A stretch of 22,955 bases of DNA from an uncultured Fenollaria sp. (GCF_946221515.1 NZ_CAMJVK010000029.1:1-22955), one strand, 5' to 3'; shown: positions 12,653 to 22,014, counted from the stretch's first letter. Translations and numbers: made by a program. The notes: generated by a model from the letters alone, not told the origin.

Positions 12653-14904
12653 AAACGCCGACAAGCGATAGACATAGAAAGAAAAAGACAGGCAAATCTA
12701 AAATTCCTAACAAGTACAATAGGATTTTGGTTGTTCTGGCTTTTTTTGGATTTATAATTGCATTATTTTTAGTACAGTTATTTAAAGTTCAAATATTGGA
12801 CGCAAAAGGCTATAAGGAGTACGCTGTAGGCCAATGGACTAAGGCAGTTAGCCTTGGTAATCAAAGAGGCTTTATCTACGACAGGAACAACAAGCCCTTA
12901 GCAGTTAACAAAAACATAGTGACTTTCTGGAGCGTTCCTTTCAAAGAAGAGGAAAATGAAAAGGAAGAAGCTAGATATAAAAGAGAGAAAAAATACAAAG
13001 AGATAGCTGAAGAGGTCGCTTCAAAGATAGCTGAAATGACTGGGGAAGACTCAGGAGACGTCTACGACAAGATTACATATGAGAGCAGGATCAGAGTAGT
13101 TGAAGAGATGGAGCTTGATGATTACAAGAAATTCAAGGAGAGCATGGGTAAAGTTAAGTTCAGAACAGTACTTGAAGTAGAAGAGAAGGCTAAGAGGTAC
13201 TACCCATTCAACGATTTAGCATCACAGCTCATAGGCTTTAACAATATTGACAACGTCGGCATCAATGGTCTTGAAGTTAAGCTAAATGAAGCACTAGAGG
13301 GAAGAGAATCAAAAAAGGTTCAACAGCTTGAAGCAAACATGGTTAATGCACTTCCAAATCAAGAAGAAAGAATTATTGAAGGCAAAAAAAGTGTCAACGT
13401 AGTTTTGACTATAGATGAAAAACTTCAAAGAGAAGTCGAAAAGATAGCGGATGAAGCAAGAGAAAAACAAAACGCTGAATCAGTATCCATCATAGTTATG
13501 GACCCACGCGACTCATCTATACTTGCTCTAGCAAATACCGGTAGATACAATCTAAATGAGCCGAGAAAGAAGCCGGACGATGTTGATGAAGCCGTTTGGG
13601 ACGAAGCAAGTGATGAAGACAGAAACCAAATCCTATTTGATAAGTGGCGTAATAATGCCATCAGTGACTCATACGAGCCCGGTTCTGTATATAAGGTAAT
13701 CAACTTAGCAGCAGGACTTGAAGAAGGCAAGCTTAATGACAATATGAGCTTTTCTTGCTCAGGCTCAATTGATGTTTATGGAAGAACCTTATCATGCGCA
13801 GATCACACTGCTCACGGCACTCAAGACATCTCTAAGGCGCTTAACAACTCATGTAACGTTGCCTTCGTTCAAATAGGTAATATCTTAGGTAAAAACGATA
13901 TACTTAGATATGCTAAAGCCTTTGGCTTTGGCGAAAAGAGTGGAGTCGATTTGCCAGGCGAAAGTTTAGGTATACTTCCGACAAATATTAACGCTATAGG
14001 TCCAGTTGAACTTGCGACTATGTCTTATGGTCATGGACTTGCAGTTACACCTATACAGATGGCGAACGCCATATGCGCGGTTGTTAATGGCGGAACGCTT
14101 TATAAACCGAAATTAGTTTTAAAAACTGTTGATGACTTTGGTAACGTTGTTGACACGCCAAAGAGCGTTGTTAGAAGAAGAGTTATTTCAGAAGAAACAA
14201 GTGAGCACATGAAGAAGCTTCTTGAAAGCGTTGTTAGAGATGGTTACATCAAAAGATCAAGGATAGATGGCTACAGAATAGGTGGTAAGACTGGTACAGC
14301 ACAAAAAATTGTTGATGGCAAGTACAAGAAGAACGCTTATATATCTTCCTTCGTTGGTGCATTTCCAATTGATAAGCCAGAATTTGTTGTTTTAGCAATT
14401 GTGGATGAGCCAAGAGGCGGTGTAGCATATGGATCTTTGGTAGCGGCACCTATTTTTCAAGACGTGGCAAAATTCATAATCGACTACTACAAGATACCGC
14501 CAGCAAGTGCGGTTAGTGAAGTACAAAATGAAAAGGTACAAGTGCCAGACTTAAAGAACAAAACTATGGGCGAGGCAGGACTTGAGCTTGCAGAGCTATC
14601 TTTAAGCTTTGACACTAAATATACAGAGTATACAGATGAGTCTTTAATCATTTCGCAAAGCATTAATCCGGGCGTCTTTGTTGATAAAGGCACGGTTATA
14701 ACGCTTGACGTTGAGGCGAAGAAGGACGACATCATACTAACGCCTGACTTTAAGGGCATGACTAGAGACGAAGCCTTTGGACTTGCTGAAAAAGTTGGAC
14801 TTAAGCTAAAGATTGAGGGCGATGGTCTTGTTAAAGAACAAAGACCTGAGCCAGACAAAGAAGTGAAGAAAAATTCTATAGTAGAATTAAAATTGGGGGA
14901 CTAA
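12649..14904 (+). CDS. Class B penicillin-binding protein with two PASTA domains (FtsI/PBP2B/SpoVD type)
   Basis: A 751-residue septal peptidoglycan transpeptidase. Order: basic cytoplasmic tail, one membrane helix (~25-44), a PBP dimerisation domain (~65-235), the transpeptidase domain with S346-V-Y-K349, S401-C-N403 and K547-T-G549, and two PASTA domains (about 629-689 and 695-750). Catalytic residues are complete. The acidic insert EEENEKEEARYKREKKYKE near 100-118 and the DDVDEAVWDEASDEDRNQ segment before the active serine are recognisable family features. Bacillus has two such genes here (pbpB and spoVD), while this cluster has one. That fits a non-sporulating division PBP, but assignment to PBP2B versus SpoVD is not possible from sequence alone. 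It overlaps ftsL by 4 bases. Confidence 0.94.
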   Translation: MKTPTSDRHRKKKTGKSKIPNKYNRILVVLAFFGFIIALFLVQLFKVQILDAKGYKEYAVGQWTKAVSLGNQRGFIYDRNNKPLAVNKNIVTFWSVPFKEEENEKEEARYKREKKYKEIAEEVASKIAEMTGEDSGDVYDKITYESRIRVVEEMELDDYKKFKESMGKVKFRTVLEVEEKAKRYYPFNDLASQLIGFNNIDNVGINGLEVKLNEALEGRESKKVQQLEANMVNALPNQEERIIEGKKSVNVVLTIDEKLQREVEKIADEAREKQNAESVSIIVMDPRDSSILALANTGRYNLNEPRKKPDDVDEAVWDEASDEDRNQILFDKWRNNAISDSYEPGSVYKVINLAAGLEEGKLNDNMSFSCSGSIDVYGRTLSCADHTAHGTQDISKALNNSCNVAFVQIGNILGKNDILRYAKAFGFGEKSGVDLPGESLGILPTNINAIGPVELATMSYGHGLAVTPIQMANAICAVVNGGTLYKPKLVLKTVDDFGNVVDTPKSVVRRRVISEETSEHMKKLLESVVRDGYIKRSRIDGYRIGGKTGTAQKIVDGKYKKNAYISSFVGAFPIDKPEFVVLAIVDEPRGGVAYGSLVAAPIFQDVAKFIIDYYKIPPASAVSEVQNEKVQVPDLKNKTMGEAGLELAELSLSFDTKYTEYTDESLIISQSINPGVFVDKGTVITLDVEAKKDDIILTPDFKGMTRDEAFGLAEKVGLKLKIEGDGLVKEQRPEPDKEVKKNSIVELKLGD

Positions 14905-14905
14905 G

Positions 14906-15880
14906 ATGTTTAAAAACATTCATGCATACAGCGTAATCATTATATTATTAAGCTTTGCTTTAGTATGTTTACTTGCAAAGATAATTATACCTAAGCTTAG
15001 AAAGTACAAGCTTGGACAAAATATTAGGCAAGAAGGACCTAAGTCTCACTTAAAAAAAGCTGGCACACCAACTATGGGTGGCGTACTATTCATAATAAGT
15101 TCATTAATTGCAGTACTTGTATCGAGCCTAGCAGGTTTTGTCTTTACAAACGAAATCATCTTACTCGTTTTAGGCAGCACTGCGTTTGGCTTAGTAGGCT
15201 TTTTAGACGACTATATTAAATTCTTTAAACATAGAAATTTAGGTTTAAGAGCGTATCAAAAACTAGTTTTGCAAATGCTTTTTTCAGCTCTTATAGCCTA
15301 TTATGCGTATAAACTTGCGGGTACCATGGTATATATACCATTCTATAAGGAAGTGGACTTAGGCAAATGGGTAATCTTACTTAACTTCTTTATACTAGTA
15401 GCAAGTACTAACGCAGTCAACTTAACTGATGGACTTGATGGCCTTGCAACAGGCGTTATGTCTATCATCTTACTCACACTTGCGATATACTCATTAAAGA
15501 TCTCAAACATGACTACTTATGCTTACTCGATAATTATGTTTGCATCGCTACTTGGCTTTTTAATCTTTAATAAGTACCCAGCACAAATATTTATGGGAGA
15601 CACTGGATCATTATTCTTAGGAGGCGTCCTAGCTATAATCACTATACTATTGGGGCTGCACTTCTATATGATTATATATGCACTTGTATTGATTATGGAA
15701 ACGCTTTCAGTAATTATACAAGTAGCAGTATTTAAAAAGACAGGCAAAAGAGTTTTTCTTATGAGCCCACTTCACCATCACTTTGAGATGAAAGGCATGA
15801 AAGAGACTAAGGTTGTCGTGATGTTTTGCGCATGGACACTCATCTTGTGCGCTGCATCGCTAGTAATATTTTTGAGGTGA
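14906..15880 (+). CDS. mraY: Phospho-N-acetylmuramoyl-pentapeptide-transferase
   Basis: A 324-residue membrane enzyme with about ten helices that makes lipid I from UDP-MurNAc-pentapeptide and undecaprenyl phosphate. Motifs: KKAGTPTMGGVLF, GFLDDYIKFFKHRNLG with the catalytic aspartates, NAVNLTDGLDGLATG, FMGDTGSLFLGG and the cytoplasmic SPLHHHFEMKGMKE. All match the family, and the length is normal. The ATG is one base after the PBP stop, with GGGGGA at 14895-14900. murE and murF, which make the substrate and often neighbour it, are not here. Confidence 0.97.
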   Translation: MFKNIHAYSVIIILLSFALVCLLAKIIIPKLRKYKLGQNIRQEGPKSHLKKAGTPTMGGVLFIISSLIAVLVSSLAGFVFTNEIILLVLGSTAFGLVGFLDDYIKFFKHRNLGLRAYQKLVLQMLFSALIAYYAYKLAGTMVYIPFYKEVDLGKWVILLNFFILVASTNAVNLTDGLDGLATGVMSIILLTLAIYSLKISNMTTYAYSIIMFASLLGFLIFNKYPAQIFMGDTGSLFLGGVLAIITILLGLHFYMIIYALVLIMETLSVIIQVAVFKKTGKRVFLMSPLHHHFEMKGMKETKVVVMFCAWTLILCAASLVIFLR

Positions 15881-15884
15881 TATT

Positions 15885-17210
15885 ATGGACTACAAGGACA
15901 AAAATATTCTAATTTTAGGATATGGAATATCTGGTTACGGAGCTTCTTTATACTTTATAAGTAAAGGGGCTAATGTTTATGTCTACGATGACAATATGGA
16001 TCAAATCTTAAAGGACAGAGCAAATGAAAACCTTGATGATGTAAAGTTTTTAACAAGGACTGAGCTTGATACAATCGACTTTACTTTTGTATTAAAGAGC
16101 CCTGGAATAAAGCCTTCATCAGATATAATTCGCTACCTTGTAGACAAAAATGTCGAGATAGTCTCTGACATAGAAATCTTGTATAGAGATTTTAAAGATC
16201 ATAAATTTATAGTTATCACCGGAACCAATGGAAAGACAACTACAACTACTTTTATCGGCGAAGTGCTTAAAGACCTTGGCTACAATGTCAACGTCATAGG
16301 TAACATCGGTGTTTCGCCACTACTTGAAGCGGCGAACTATGATACACACGTGATTGAAGCATCAAGCTTCCAACTAGAGTATACAAAAGATTTTAAGCCA
16401 AACATCGCCATCATACTTAACATAACACCAGACCACTTGGATTGGCATGGCTCATTCAAGGCATATGAAGAGGCAAAGAAGAAAATTTATCAAAAAATGG
16501 ATAAATCTTCATATTTGATACTTAATTATGACGATATTGCCTTAAATAAAGTCGATCAAGATACAAATATACTATATTTCACTTCAAAAGAAAAAGATTT
16601 AGTGGATATGAATTATATCGCACCAAATATTGTGGATAAAGATAAAAACATTGTCATCAACAAAGATGATATATTTATAAAGGGTCGCCATAATTATGAA
16701 AATCTGATGGCGGCGACACTTGCATTAGAAGTTTTTGGAGTAAAAAGAGAAGATATAGTTAAAGAGATAAAGGCTTTTAAAGGCGTTGAACATAGGATTG
16801 AGTTCGTTAGGGAGCTTGATGGGGTTGACTACTACAATGACTCCAAGGGAACTAATCCAGATGCGTCGCTTAAAGCAGTTGAAGCCTTTGATAGGAGCAT
16901 AGTGCTTATAGCGGGCGGCTATGACAAGAACATACCGTTCGAGGACTTTGCATCTAAGACAAAGAACAAAATTAGGAGCCTAATACTATTTGGCCAAACA
17001 AAAGATAAAATTAAAGAAGCCTTCACCAACATTGGCTATGAAAATATAACTATCGTTAACAATATGAGTGAAGCAGTAAAAGCAGCTAAATTAGATGCGC
17101 AAAAAGGCGATGTAGTCTTACTATCACCATTGTGCGCGAGCTGGGGAATATACAAAAATTACAAAGAACGCGGACTTGAATTTAAAAAATTAGTAAATGA
17201 GTTGAAGTAA
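15885..17210 (+). CDS. murD: UDP-N-acetylmuramoyl-L-alanine--D-glutamate ligase
   Basis: A 441-residue Mur ligase adding D-Glu to UDP-MurNAc-L-Ala in the cytoplasm. Domain 1 binds the UDP substrate (ILILGYGISGYGASLYF, VLKSPGI). Domain 2 has the ATP loop VITGTNGKTTTTTFIGEVL, EASSFQLEYT and NITPDHLDWHGSFKAYEEAK. Domain 3 has HRIEFVRELDGVDYYNDSKG, LIAGGYDKNI and LLSPLCASWGIYKNYKERG, where most enzymes have a D at the G of WGI. The ATG at 15885 follows mraY by 4 bases with TTGAGGTGAT as ribosome binding site, and the stop directly abuts the ftsW start. Confidence 0.97.
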   Translation: MDYKDKNILILGYGISGYGASLYFISKGANVYVYDDNMDQILKDRANENLDDVKFLTRTELDTIDFTFVLKSPGIKPSSDIIRYLVDKNVEIVSDIEILYRDFKDHKFIVITGTNGKTTTTTFIGEVLKDLGYNVNVIGNIGVSPLLEAANYDTHVIEASSFQLEYTKDFKPNIAIILNITPDHLDWHGSFKAYEEAKKKIYQKMDKSSYLILNYDDIALNKVDQDTNILYFTSKEKDLVDMNYIAPNIVDKDKNIVINKDDIFIKGRHNYENLMAATLALEVFGVKREDIVKEIKAFKGVEHRIEFVRELDGVDYYNDSKGTNPDASLKAVEAFDRSIVLIAGGYDKNIPFEDFASKTKNKIRSLILFGQTKDKIKEAFTNIGYENITIVNNMSEAVKAAKLDAQKGDVVLLSPLCASWGIYKNYKERGLEFKKLVNELK

Positions 17211-18341
17211 ATGAACAAGAGTAAAAGTAATGCACCTGATTATCACATCTTAATATCTGTAGTATGCCTAATAATTTTAGGTATCATACTTGTGTATACG
17301 AGCTCTTACCCTTATAGCTACAGGCTTGAAGGCGGTAAGTATGGCGGCGTATACTTCCTTACAAGGCACTTAGTCTTTGTATTAGCAGGGGCGATACTGT
17401 CTTTATTTGCTTACAGAATTGACTATAAAAAGTATGATTCGAAATTTTTCATAGGCCTTATGATAATATCGAGCATTGTCTTGGTTTTATTACTAAAGTT
17501 TACTTCATTAGGAACAGACTTTGGTAAAGGCTCAAGAAGATGGATAAATGTGGGCGGCTTTTCATTCATGCCGTCTGATATAATCAAGGTAGCGGCAGTT
17601 TTCTGCATGGCCTCATACATGAGCAAAATTAATTTGCGCAGGAGAAATTTTCAAAACATTGTTTTAGTTCCTGCAGCTATTATACTTTTCTTCACATTTT
17701 TAATATACATACAAAAGGACTTAGGTACAGCTGTTACAGTTGCTGGAGCACTATCAATCATGTACTTCATCGGAGGCGCGCCACTAACTGTGATACCGCC
17801 AGCCATTGGAGCTGCAATACTTGGCATATACCTAGCCATATATAGAAATGAATATAGAAGAAACAGGTTCTTTGCCTATAAAGACCCAATTAAAAACATC
17901 AGAGACACAGGTTGGCAGCCAGCGCAAAGCTTGTTTGCTTATGCCAATGGCGGTCTATCGGGCGTAGGCATTGGCCACAGCACTCAAAAGTTTTTCTATA
18001 TACCAGAAGTGTATAATGACTATATACTTGCTGTATGCGGAGAAGAATTAGGATTCTTAGGAATGATTTGCATTGTTGCCCTATTTTCTGTTATAATTAT
18101 AAAAGGATACTTAACAGCTGCTAGGGCAAAGGATAGATACGGTCTTATGCTAGCAAGTGGCATCAGCTCTTTGATAGCTATACAATTTTGGATCAATGCA
18201 GCCGTATCAGTAAACTTGGTTCCTTCGAAGGGAATCACACTGCCATTCATTAGTTATGGTGGTACATCCTTAATCATTTACATGATACTAACAGCGGTAC
18301 TGTTAAATATATCTAAGAGTGCAAATTCAGAGGTGAAATAA
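17211..18341 (+). CDS. ftsW: SEDS-family peptidoglycan glycosyltransferase FtsW
   Basis: A 376-residue protein with about ten membrane helices. It polymerises lipid II into septal glycan together with its cognate PBP. Signatures: DFGKGSRRWINVGGFSFMPSD, YIQKDLGTAV (the catalytic aspartate region), GGLSGVGIGHSTQKFFYIPE, DYILAVCGEELGF, and the C-terminal PFISYGGTSL. The position between murD and murG equals that of Bacillus spoVE, so FtsW/SpoVE naming is interchangeable. With no sporulation genes in view, FtsW is preferred. The ATG abuts the murD stop with only a weak GTTGAAG site, so translation is probably coupled. It ends with a TAATG overlap with murG. Confidence 0.94.
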   Translation: MNKSKSNAPDYHILISVVCLIILGIILVYTSSYPYSYRLEGGKYGGVYFLTRHLVFVLAGAILSLFAYRIDYKKYDSKFFIGLMIISSIVLVLLLKFTSLGTDFGKGSRRWINVGGFSFMPSDIIKVAAVFCMASYMSKINLRRRNFQNIVLVPAAIILFFTFLIYIQKDLGTAVTVAGALSIMYFIGGAPLTVIPPAIGAAILGIYLAIYRNEYRRNRFFAYKDPIKNIRDTGWQPAQSLFAYANGGLSGVGIGHSTQKFFYIPEVYNDYILAVCGEELGFLGMICIVALFSVIIIKGYLTAARAKDRYGLMLASGISSLIAIQFWINAAVSVNLVPSKGITLPFISYGGTSLIIYMILTAVLLNISKSANSEVK

Positions 18342-19441
18342 TGCGATTTATCGTAACTGGTGGTGGCACTGGTGGGCATATATACCCAGCCATGACCATA
18401 GCAAAGAAATTGATTGAGAATAATCACGAAGTTATATACGTCGGCAGAAATGGCAGTCTTGAGGAAAGGCTTGTTGCTAAAGAAGATATCGAGTTTAAAG
18501 GCATAGACATAGTTAAAATACCAAAGAAGAACCCGAAGGATGCTTTTAAATTTTTGAGACTACTTTTTAAATCGCTTGACGAGTGCAAAAAGATAATCAA
18601 AGATTTTAAGCCTGATCTAGTAATAGGAACGGGTGGCTACGTTTCAGGCCCACTTGTTTATGCGGCTCAAAAGAAAAAGATTAAGTCGATGATCTTCGAG
18701 CTAAATGTACACGCGGGCATAACTACAAGGCTTTTAAAGAAGAGAGCAACTAGGATATTAGTTACTAATGAAAATACAAAGAAGCTTCTTAAGAGAGAAG
18801 ATATTACAGATATAGTTGGCATACCGATTAGAGAAGAGTTTGACGGTATTCATGACAAGACTAGCCATGAGCCTTACTACGACTTTGACAATGGTAAAAA
18901 AGTTGTCTTATCATTTGGCGGAAGCGGTGGACAAAAGTCCATCAATGAAAATGTTCTTGCTATGATTAAGAAACATTATAAAGACATGGATTTCAACATC
19001 TTCCACGTGAGCGGAACTTATTCATACAATTGGTTTAAGGAAGAGCTTGACAAAGACGGCATTGATTATACAAAAAACAATGTTCGTGTAGGCGAGTATT
19101 TATATGACATGCCGAAGGCTTTGATTGATGCTGACATGGTTATTACAAGTGCTGGTGCACTTACTCTTAATGAGGTTTCATGTGTAGCTAAGCCAGTTAT
19201 AATCATACCAAAGGCTTATGTAGTTGAGAACCATCAAGAGTACAATGCACGCTATTTTGAGGATATGGGCGCTGCTAAGATGATACTTGAAAAGGACCTT
19301 AACGAAGAGCTACTATATGATGAGGTCAATAATATACTTCATAATGAAGATATTTACAAGTCTATGCAAAAGGGACTTAAGAATATATTTGTCAAGAATG
19401 CAATTGATGAAATATATGATATAATTATTAAAACTATTTAA
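18341..19441 (+). CDS. murG: UDP-GlcNAc--lipid I N-acetylglucosamine transferase
   Basis: A 366-residue GT-B glycosyltransferase that converts lipid I to lipid II at the inner membrane face. The N-terminal glycine loop GGGTGGHIYPA (7-17) with H13, a second G-loop GTGGYVSGP (97-104) and a third, SFGGSGGQKSIN (191-202), are present. The UDP-GlcNAc site shows AGALTLNEV (271-279) and ENHQEYNARYFEDMGAA. Two usually conserved spots differ: the HEQN motif reads FELN (119-122), and the R that normally precedes the (S/A)GA motif is S270. Length and context leave little doubt about identity. GAGGTGA at 18331-18337 is the ribosome binding site, inside the ftsW end. Confidence 0.94.
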   Translation: MRFIVTGGGTGGHIYPAMTIAKKLIENNHEVIYVGRNGSLEERLVAKEDIEFKGIDIVKIPKKNPKDAFKFLRLLFKSLDECKKIIKDFKPDLVIGTGGYVSGPLVYAAQKKKIKSMIFELNVHAGITTRLLKKRATRILVTNENTKKLLKREDITDIVGIPIREEFDGIHDKTSHEPYYDFDNGKKVVLSFGGSGGQKSINENVLAMIKKHYKDMDFNIFHVSGTYSYNWFKEELDKDGIDYTKNNVRVGEYLYDMPKALIDADMVITSAGALTLNEVSCVAKPVIIIPKAYVVENHQEYNARYFEDMGAAKMILEKDLNEELLYDEVNNILHNEDIYKSMQKGLKNIFVKNAIDEIYDIIIKTI

Positions 19442-19451
19442 AGGTGAAATT

Positions 19452-20228
19452 ATGGAACCAATGAGTAAACAGGATATAAGGAGAAAAAGAATACAAAGAG
19501 AAAGGCAAAGAAGGAGAAGTCTTTTGAGATTCTTCGTAATCACTGTAATTGTTTTTGCGTTCATACTATTTATATTCAATACAAAGCTCTTTGGTCTAAA
19601 GCATATAAATGTTAGCGGCAACAAAAACTTATCTACTGATGATATAATAAAGGCGAGCGAACTTGAAATTGGTGAGAACATTCTTAAGCAAAGCCTTACT
19701 GAAGCAAAGGCTAAGATTAAGATGAATCCATATGTCGAGGATGCACATCTAAGTAGATCGTCAAAGGATACTGTAACGATTGAAATTAAGGAAAGATTAA
19801 TCGCGGCAGAATTTTTTAGCGACTCAAAATACATTTACATAGACGAGAAAGGCACTGTCCTTGAGAACAGCAGTTCATATAAGGAAGGCTACCCGATAAT
19901 AAAGAATTTTGACAAGACTCATCTTGAACAAGGAGAAAATTTTTATAATACTGAGGTTGGTGCTTCGCTTGAAGAGCTAATAACTGAGATAAGCGCAAAT
20001 AATTTAGTAAAAGATATCAAGACTATAGAGAAGAATCAGGACTTAGAAGTTTCTCTAAACTATAGGAGCGGCCTTGTCGTTCAGCTTGGTGAGCTTAAGG
20101 ACGTTAGATACAAGATGAAGGTCTTAAATGAGCTTATGATTAAGCTTAAAGAAAAAGGACAAGTACCTAAGATGATTATGTTTAATAAGGGCAAAGCGCC
20201 TGTTGTAGTTTTAGATACGGGTGAATAG
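19452..20228 (+). CDS. divIB: Cell division protein DivIB/FtsQ
   Basis: A 258-residue bitopic protein. The very basic cytoplasmic tail (KQDIRRKRIQRERQRRRS) leads into one membrane helix (about 26-44). A POTRA domain follows (LFGLKHINVSGNKNLSTDDI to IEIKERLIAAEFF), then the beta domain ending IMFNKGKAPVVVLDT. DivIB works with FtsL and DivIC outside the membrane at the septum. AAGGTGAA precedes the ATG. murB, which usually lies between murG and divIB in Bacillus, is absent. Confidence 0.92.
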   Translation: MEPMSKQDIRRKRIQRERQRRRSLLRFFVITVIVFAFILFIFNTKLFGLKHINVSGNKNLSTDDIIKASELEIGENILKQSLTEAKAKIKMNPYVEDAHLSRSSKDTVTIEIKERLIAAEFFSDSKYIYIDEKGTVLENSSSYKEGYPIIKNFDKTHLEQGENFYNTEVGASLEELITEISANNLVKDIKTIEKNQDLEVSLNYRSGLVVQLGELKDVRYKMKVLNELMIKLKEKGQVPKMIMFNKGKAPVVVLDTGE

Positions 20229-20951
20229 ATGAAAATTGATAAGAAAAAAATATTGCTATTCATAGCTAGTGTAATTATAGGTCTTTCAATAACGATGCAG
20301 CTTAAGACAGTGAAGAAAACTGTTGGCAACCCTCTAAACGTAAAGAGGGCTCAAGAGCTTGCTCAAAGAGTTAAATCGCTTGAAGAAGAAAGAGACGGCT
20401 TATTGCAAAGGCTTGACGAGACAGAGGAAAAGCTTAGAGAGTATGAAAAACCTGGCTCGAGCAATAATGAGATAGCAAAAAAATTATACGAGGAAACTGA
20501 AAAATATAAGATGATAGCTGGCTACACAGATCTAAAGGGCAAGGGAATCATACTAACTATAGATGAACCAAAACTTGCCGATGGTGAAGTGAGCTTTGGT
20601 ATACAAAACGATATAGATCTAATTCTTAGCGCTATAAGCGTTTTAAATAGCGCTGGAGCTGAGGCTATATCCATAAACGAAGAGAGATACACATCATTTA
20701 CTGAGATAGTAAGTGCAGGTAAACATATAGAAGTTGGCGGAGTAAGTACCTCTGCGCCCATCGTTATAAAGGCTATAGGCGATGCGGACACGATGCAATC
20801 GGCTATTGAGTTTAAAGGCGGAATTAAAGATGAGCTGCAAAACTATAACTATCAAGTCATTTTAACTGTAAGAGACGATATACTTATACCGAGATACAAA
20901 AAGAGCATCGACTTTCTATACGCAAAGCCTGCTAATGACGTGCAAGAATGA
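20229..20951 (+). CDS. DUF881 family protein (YlxW-like)
   Basis: A 240-residue protein with an N-terminal membrane helix (about 8-24), a long coiled coil (roughly 38-75, AQRVKSLEEERDGLLQRLDE) and a globular extracytoplasmic DUF881 domain with DLKGKGIILTIDEP, LNSAGAEAISINEERYT, IVIKAIGD and LTVRDDILIPRYK. The family lies between divIB and sbp in Bacillus (ylxW, ylxX). Its biochemical role is unknown; position and topology suggest a divisome-associated function. The ATG directly follows the divIB stop, and the gene overlaps the next by 4 bases. Confidence 0.9.
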   Translation: MKIDKKKILLFIASVIIGLSITMQLKTVKKTVGNPLNVKRAQELAQRVKSLEEERDGLLQRLDETEEKLREYEKPGSSNNEIAKKLYEETEKYKMIAGYTDLKGKGIILTIDEPKLADGEVSFGIQNDIDLILSAISVLNSAGAEAISINEERYTSFTEIVSAGKHIEVGGVSTSAPIVIKAIGDADTMQSAIEFKGGIKDELQNYNYQVILTVRDDILIPRYKKSIDFLYAKPANDVQE

Positions 20952-21670
20952 AGCATAAGATTAAACGCGTTGTGCTTGTCATAATATATATACTTGTAGG
21001 AATTTTCCTTGGGCTATACTTAAAGACAGACAGAGAATTTTATGAGCCTTTAAGCATAAACAAGATGAAAGAGACAAGCATCAAGGTAAAGAATTTAAAA
21101 GCAGAAATCAAGGGCGTTAATGAAGAGCTTGACAAGCAAGAGAAAAAGCTTGAGACTTTGGATAAACTAGTCAAGAACGATAGTGATTTTTTAGCATTTT
21201 TAAATGAAGAAAAATTATTTTATCAGATGATATCAGGAGACGTTGATCTTGAAGGCCCAGGCATAGTACTTACCATAAGTGAGGAAGCTGTCGATAGGCC
21301 TGTCAAGAGGACTGACGTGGTTCACGATAGCGACTTACTAAGGATAATCAATGACCTAAAGGATTCAGGCGCCGAAGCCATCAGCATAAACGATTTAAGA
21401 GTTTATTCAAGGACTGGCGTTAAGTGCAATGGCCCAGTTGTTAGGCTCAACGGAAGAACTAAGGGCGCACCATTTGTTATAAAGGCGATAGGCAACAGTG
21501 ATAAGCTTTACTCAGCGATTAAGTCACCGGGTACTTTTGCTAGTATCTTAGAGACCATAAACCCAATTAAGCTTGATATAGAGCAAAGTGAAAATGTTCT
21601 TGTTAAGAAAAAGATTGACGAAGACAAGATTATATATTCAGAAAAGTTGACGGGAGAGGATAAAAAATGA
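20948..21670 (+). CDS. DUF881 family protein (YlxX-like), paralogue of the preceding gene
   Basis: 240 residues, the same length and plan as its upstream neighbour: membrane helix (about 6-24), coiled coil (INEELDKQEKKLETLDKLV-type region, ~45-75), and a DUF881 domain with DVDLEGPGIVLTISEEA, LKDSGAEAISINDLRVY and PFVIKAIGNSDKL. The start overlaps the upstream stop as ATGA. Similar segments in the same order show a tandem duplication that has diverged strongly. The function is not established. Confidence 0.9.
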   Translation: MKHKIKRVVLVIIYILVGIFLGLYLKTDREFYEPLSINKMKETSIKVKNLKAEIKGVNEELDKQEKKLETLDKLVKNDSDFLAFLNEEKLFYQMISGDVDLEGPGIVLTISEEAVDRPVKRTDVVHDSDLLRIINDLKDSGAEAISINDLRVYSRTGVKCNGPVVRLNGRTKGAPFVIKAIGNSDKLYSAIKSPGTFASILETINPIKLDIEQSENVLVKKKIDEDKIIYSEKLTGEDKK

Positions 21671-21999
21671 TTATTGCACTCATTGGTATAATAATCGGAA
21701 TAATAATCGGCTATGTACTTCCATATAGCTACAATCCATATTATTCCTTGTATATATCCATGGCGCTACTAGCTGCGATTGACTCAGTTTTTGGCGGCAT
21801 TAACGCACACATGGACAACAATTTTAACAATAAGCTTTTTTTATCGGGTCTTATTGGTAACTCCTTAATCGCGGCGCTGCTTACTTGGCTGGGCGATATT
21901 CTTAGCATACCTTTATATTATGCGGCGATTTTCGTCTTCGGAGGAAGAATTTTTAACAATTTTGCGACAATTAGAAGAAAAATACTAAACAAAATGTAG
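21667..21999 (+). CDS. sbp: Small basic protein Sbp (DUF1290)
   Basis: A 110-residue membrane protein with about four hydrophobic segments. Hallmarks: an Ile/Gly-rich first helix (IALIGIIIGIIIGYVLP), YSLYISMALLAAIDSVFGGI, and the C-terminal IPLYYAAIFVFGGRIFNNFATIRR. This is the conserved small gene found just before ftsA/ftsZ in Firmicutes. Its function is unknown. ATGA overlaps the upstream stop. Here it is followed by ftsZ and not by ftsA. Confidence 0.92.
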   Translation: MIIALIGIIIGIIIGYVLPYSYNPYYSLYISMALLAAIDSVFGGINAHMDNNFNNKLFLSGLIGNSLIAALLTWLGDILSIPLYYAAIFVFGGRIFNNFATIRRKILNKM

Positions 22000-22014
22000 A
22001 TTTTGTGGTAGAAT
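21986..22014 (+). promoter_or_regulatory. Probable ftsZ promoter with extended -10
   Basis: TAAACA (21986-21991, 4 of 6 matches) is followed after 17 bases by TAGAAT (22009-22014), with TGG just before it, which makes a TGn extended -10. Transcription would start near 22021, ahead of the strong AAAGGAGG at 22051-22058. The hairpin ACAAAAT-GTAG-ATTTTGT (21989-22006), whose loop contains the sbp stop codon, lies inside the spacer and could act as an operator or a weak terminator. Confidence 0.5.

Noticed and set aside
19313..19834. A 173-codon minus-strand frame over murG/divIB
   Set aside because: It is antisense to two clearly conserved genes and encodes a Ser/Leu/Ile-rich sequence with no recognisable domain.
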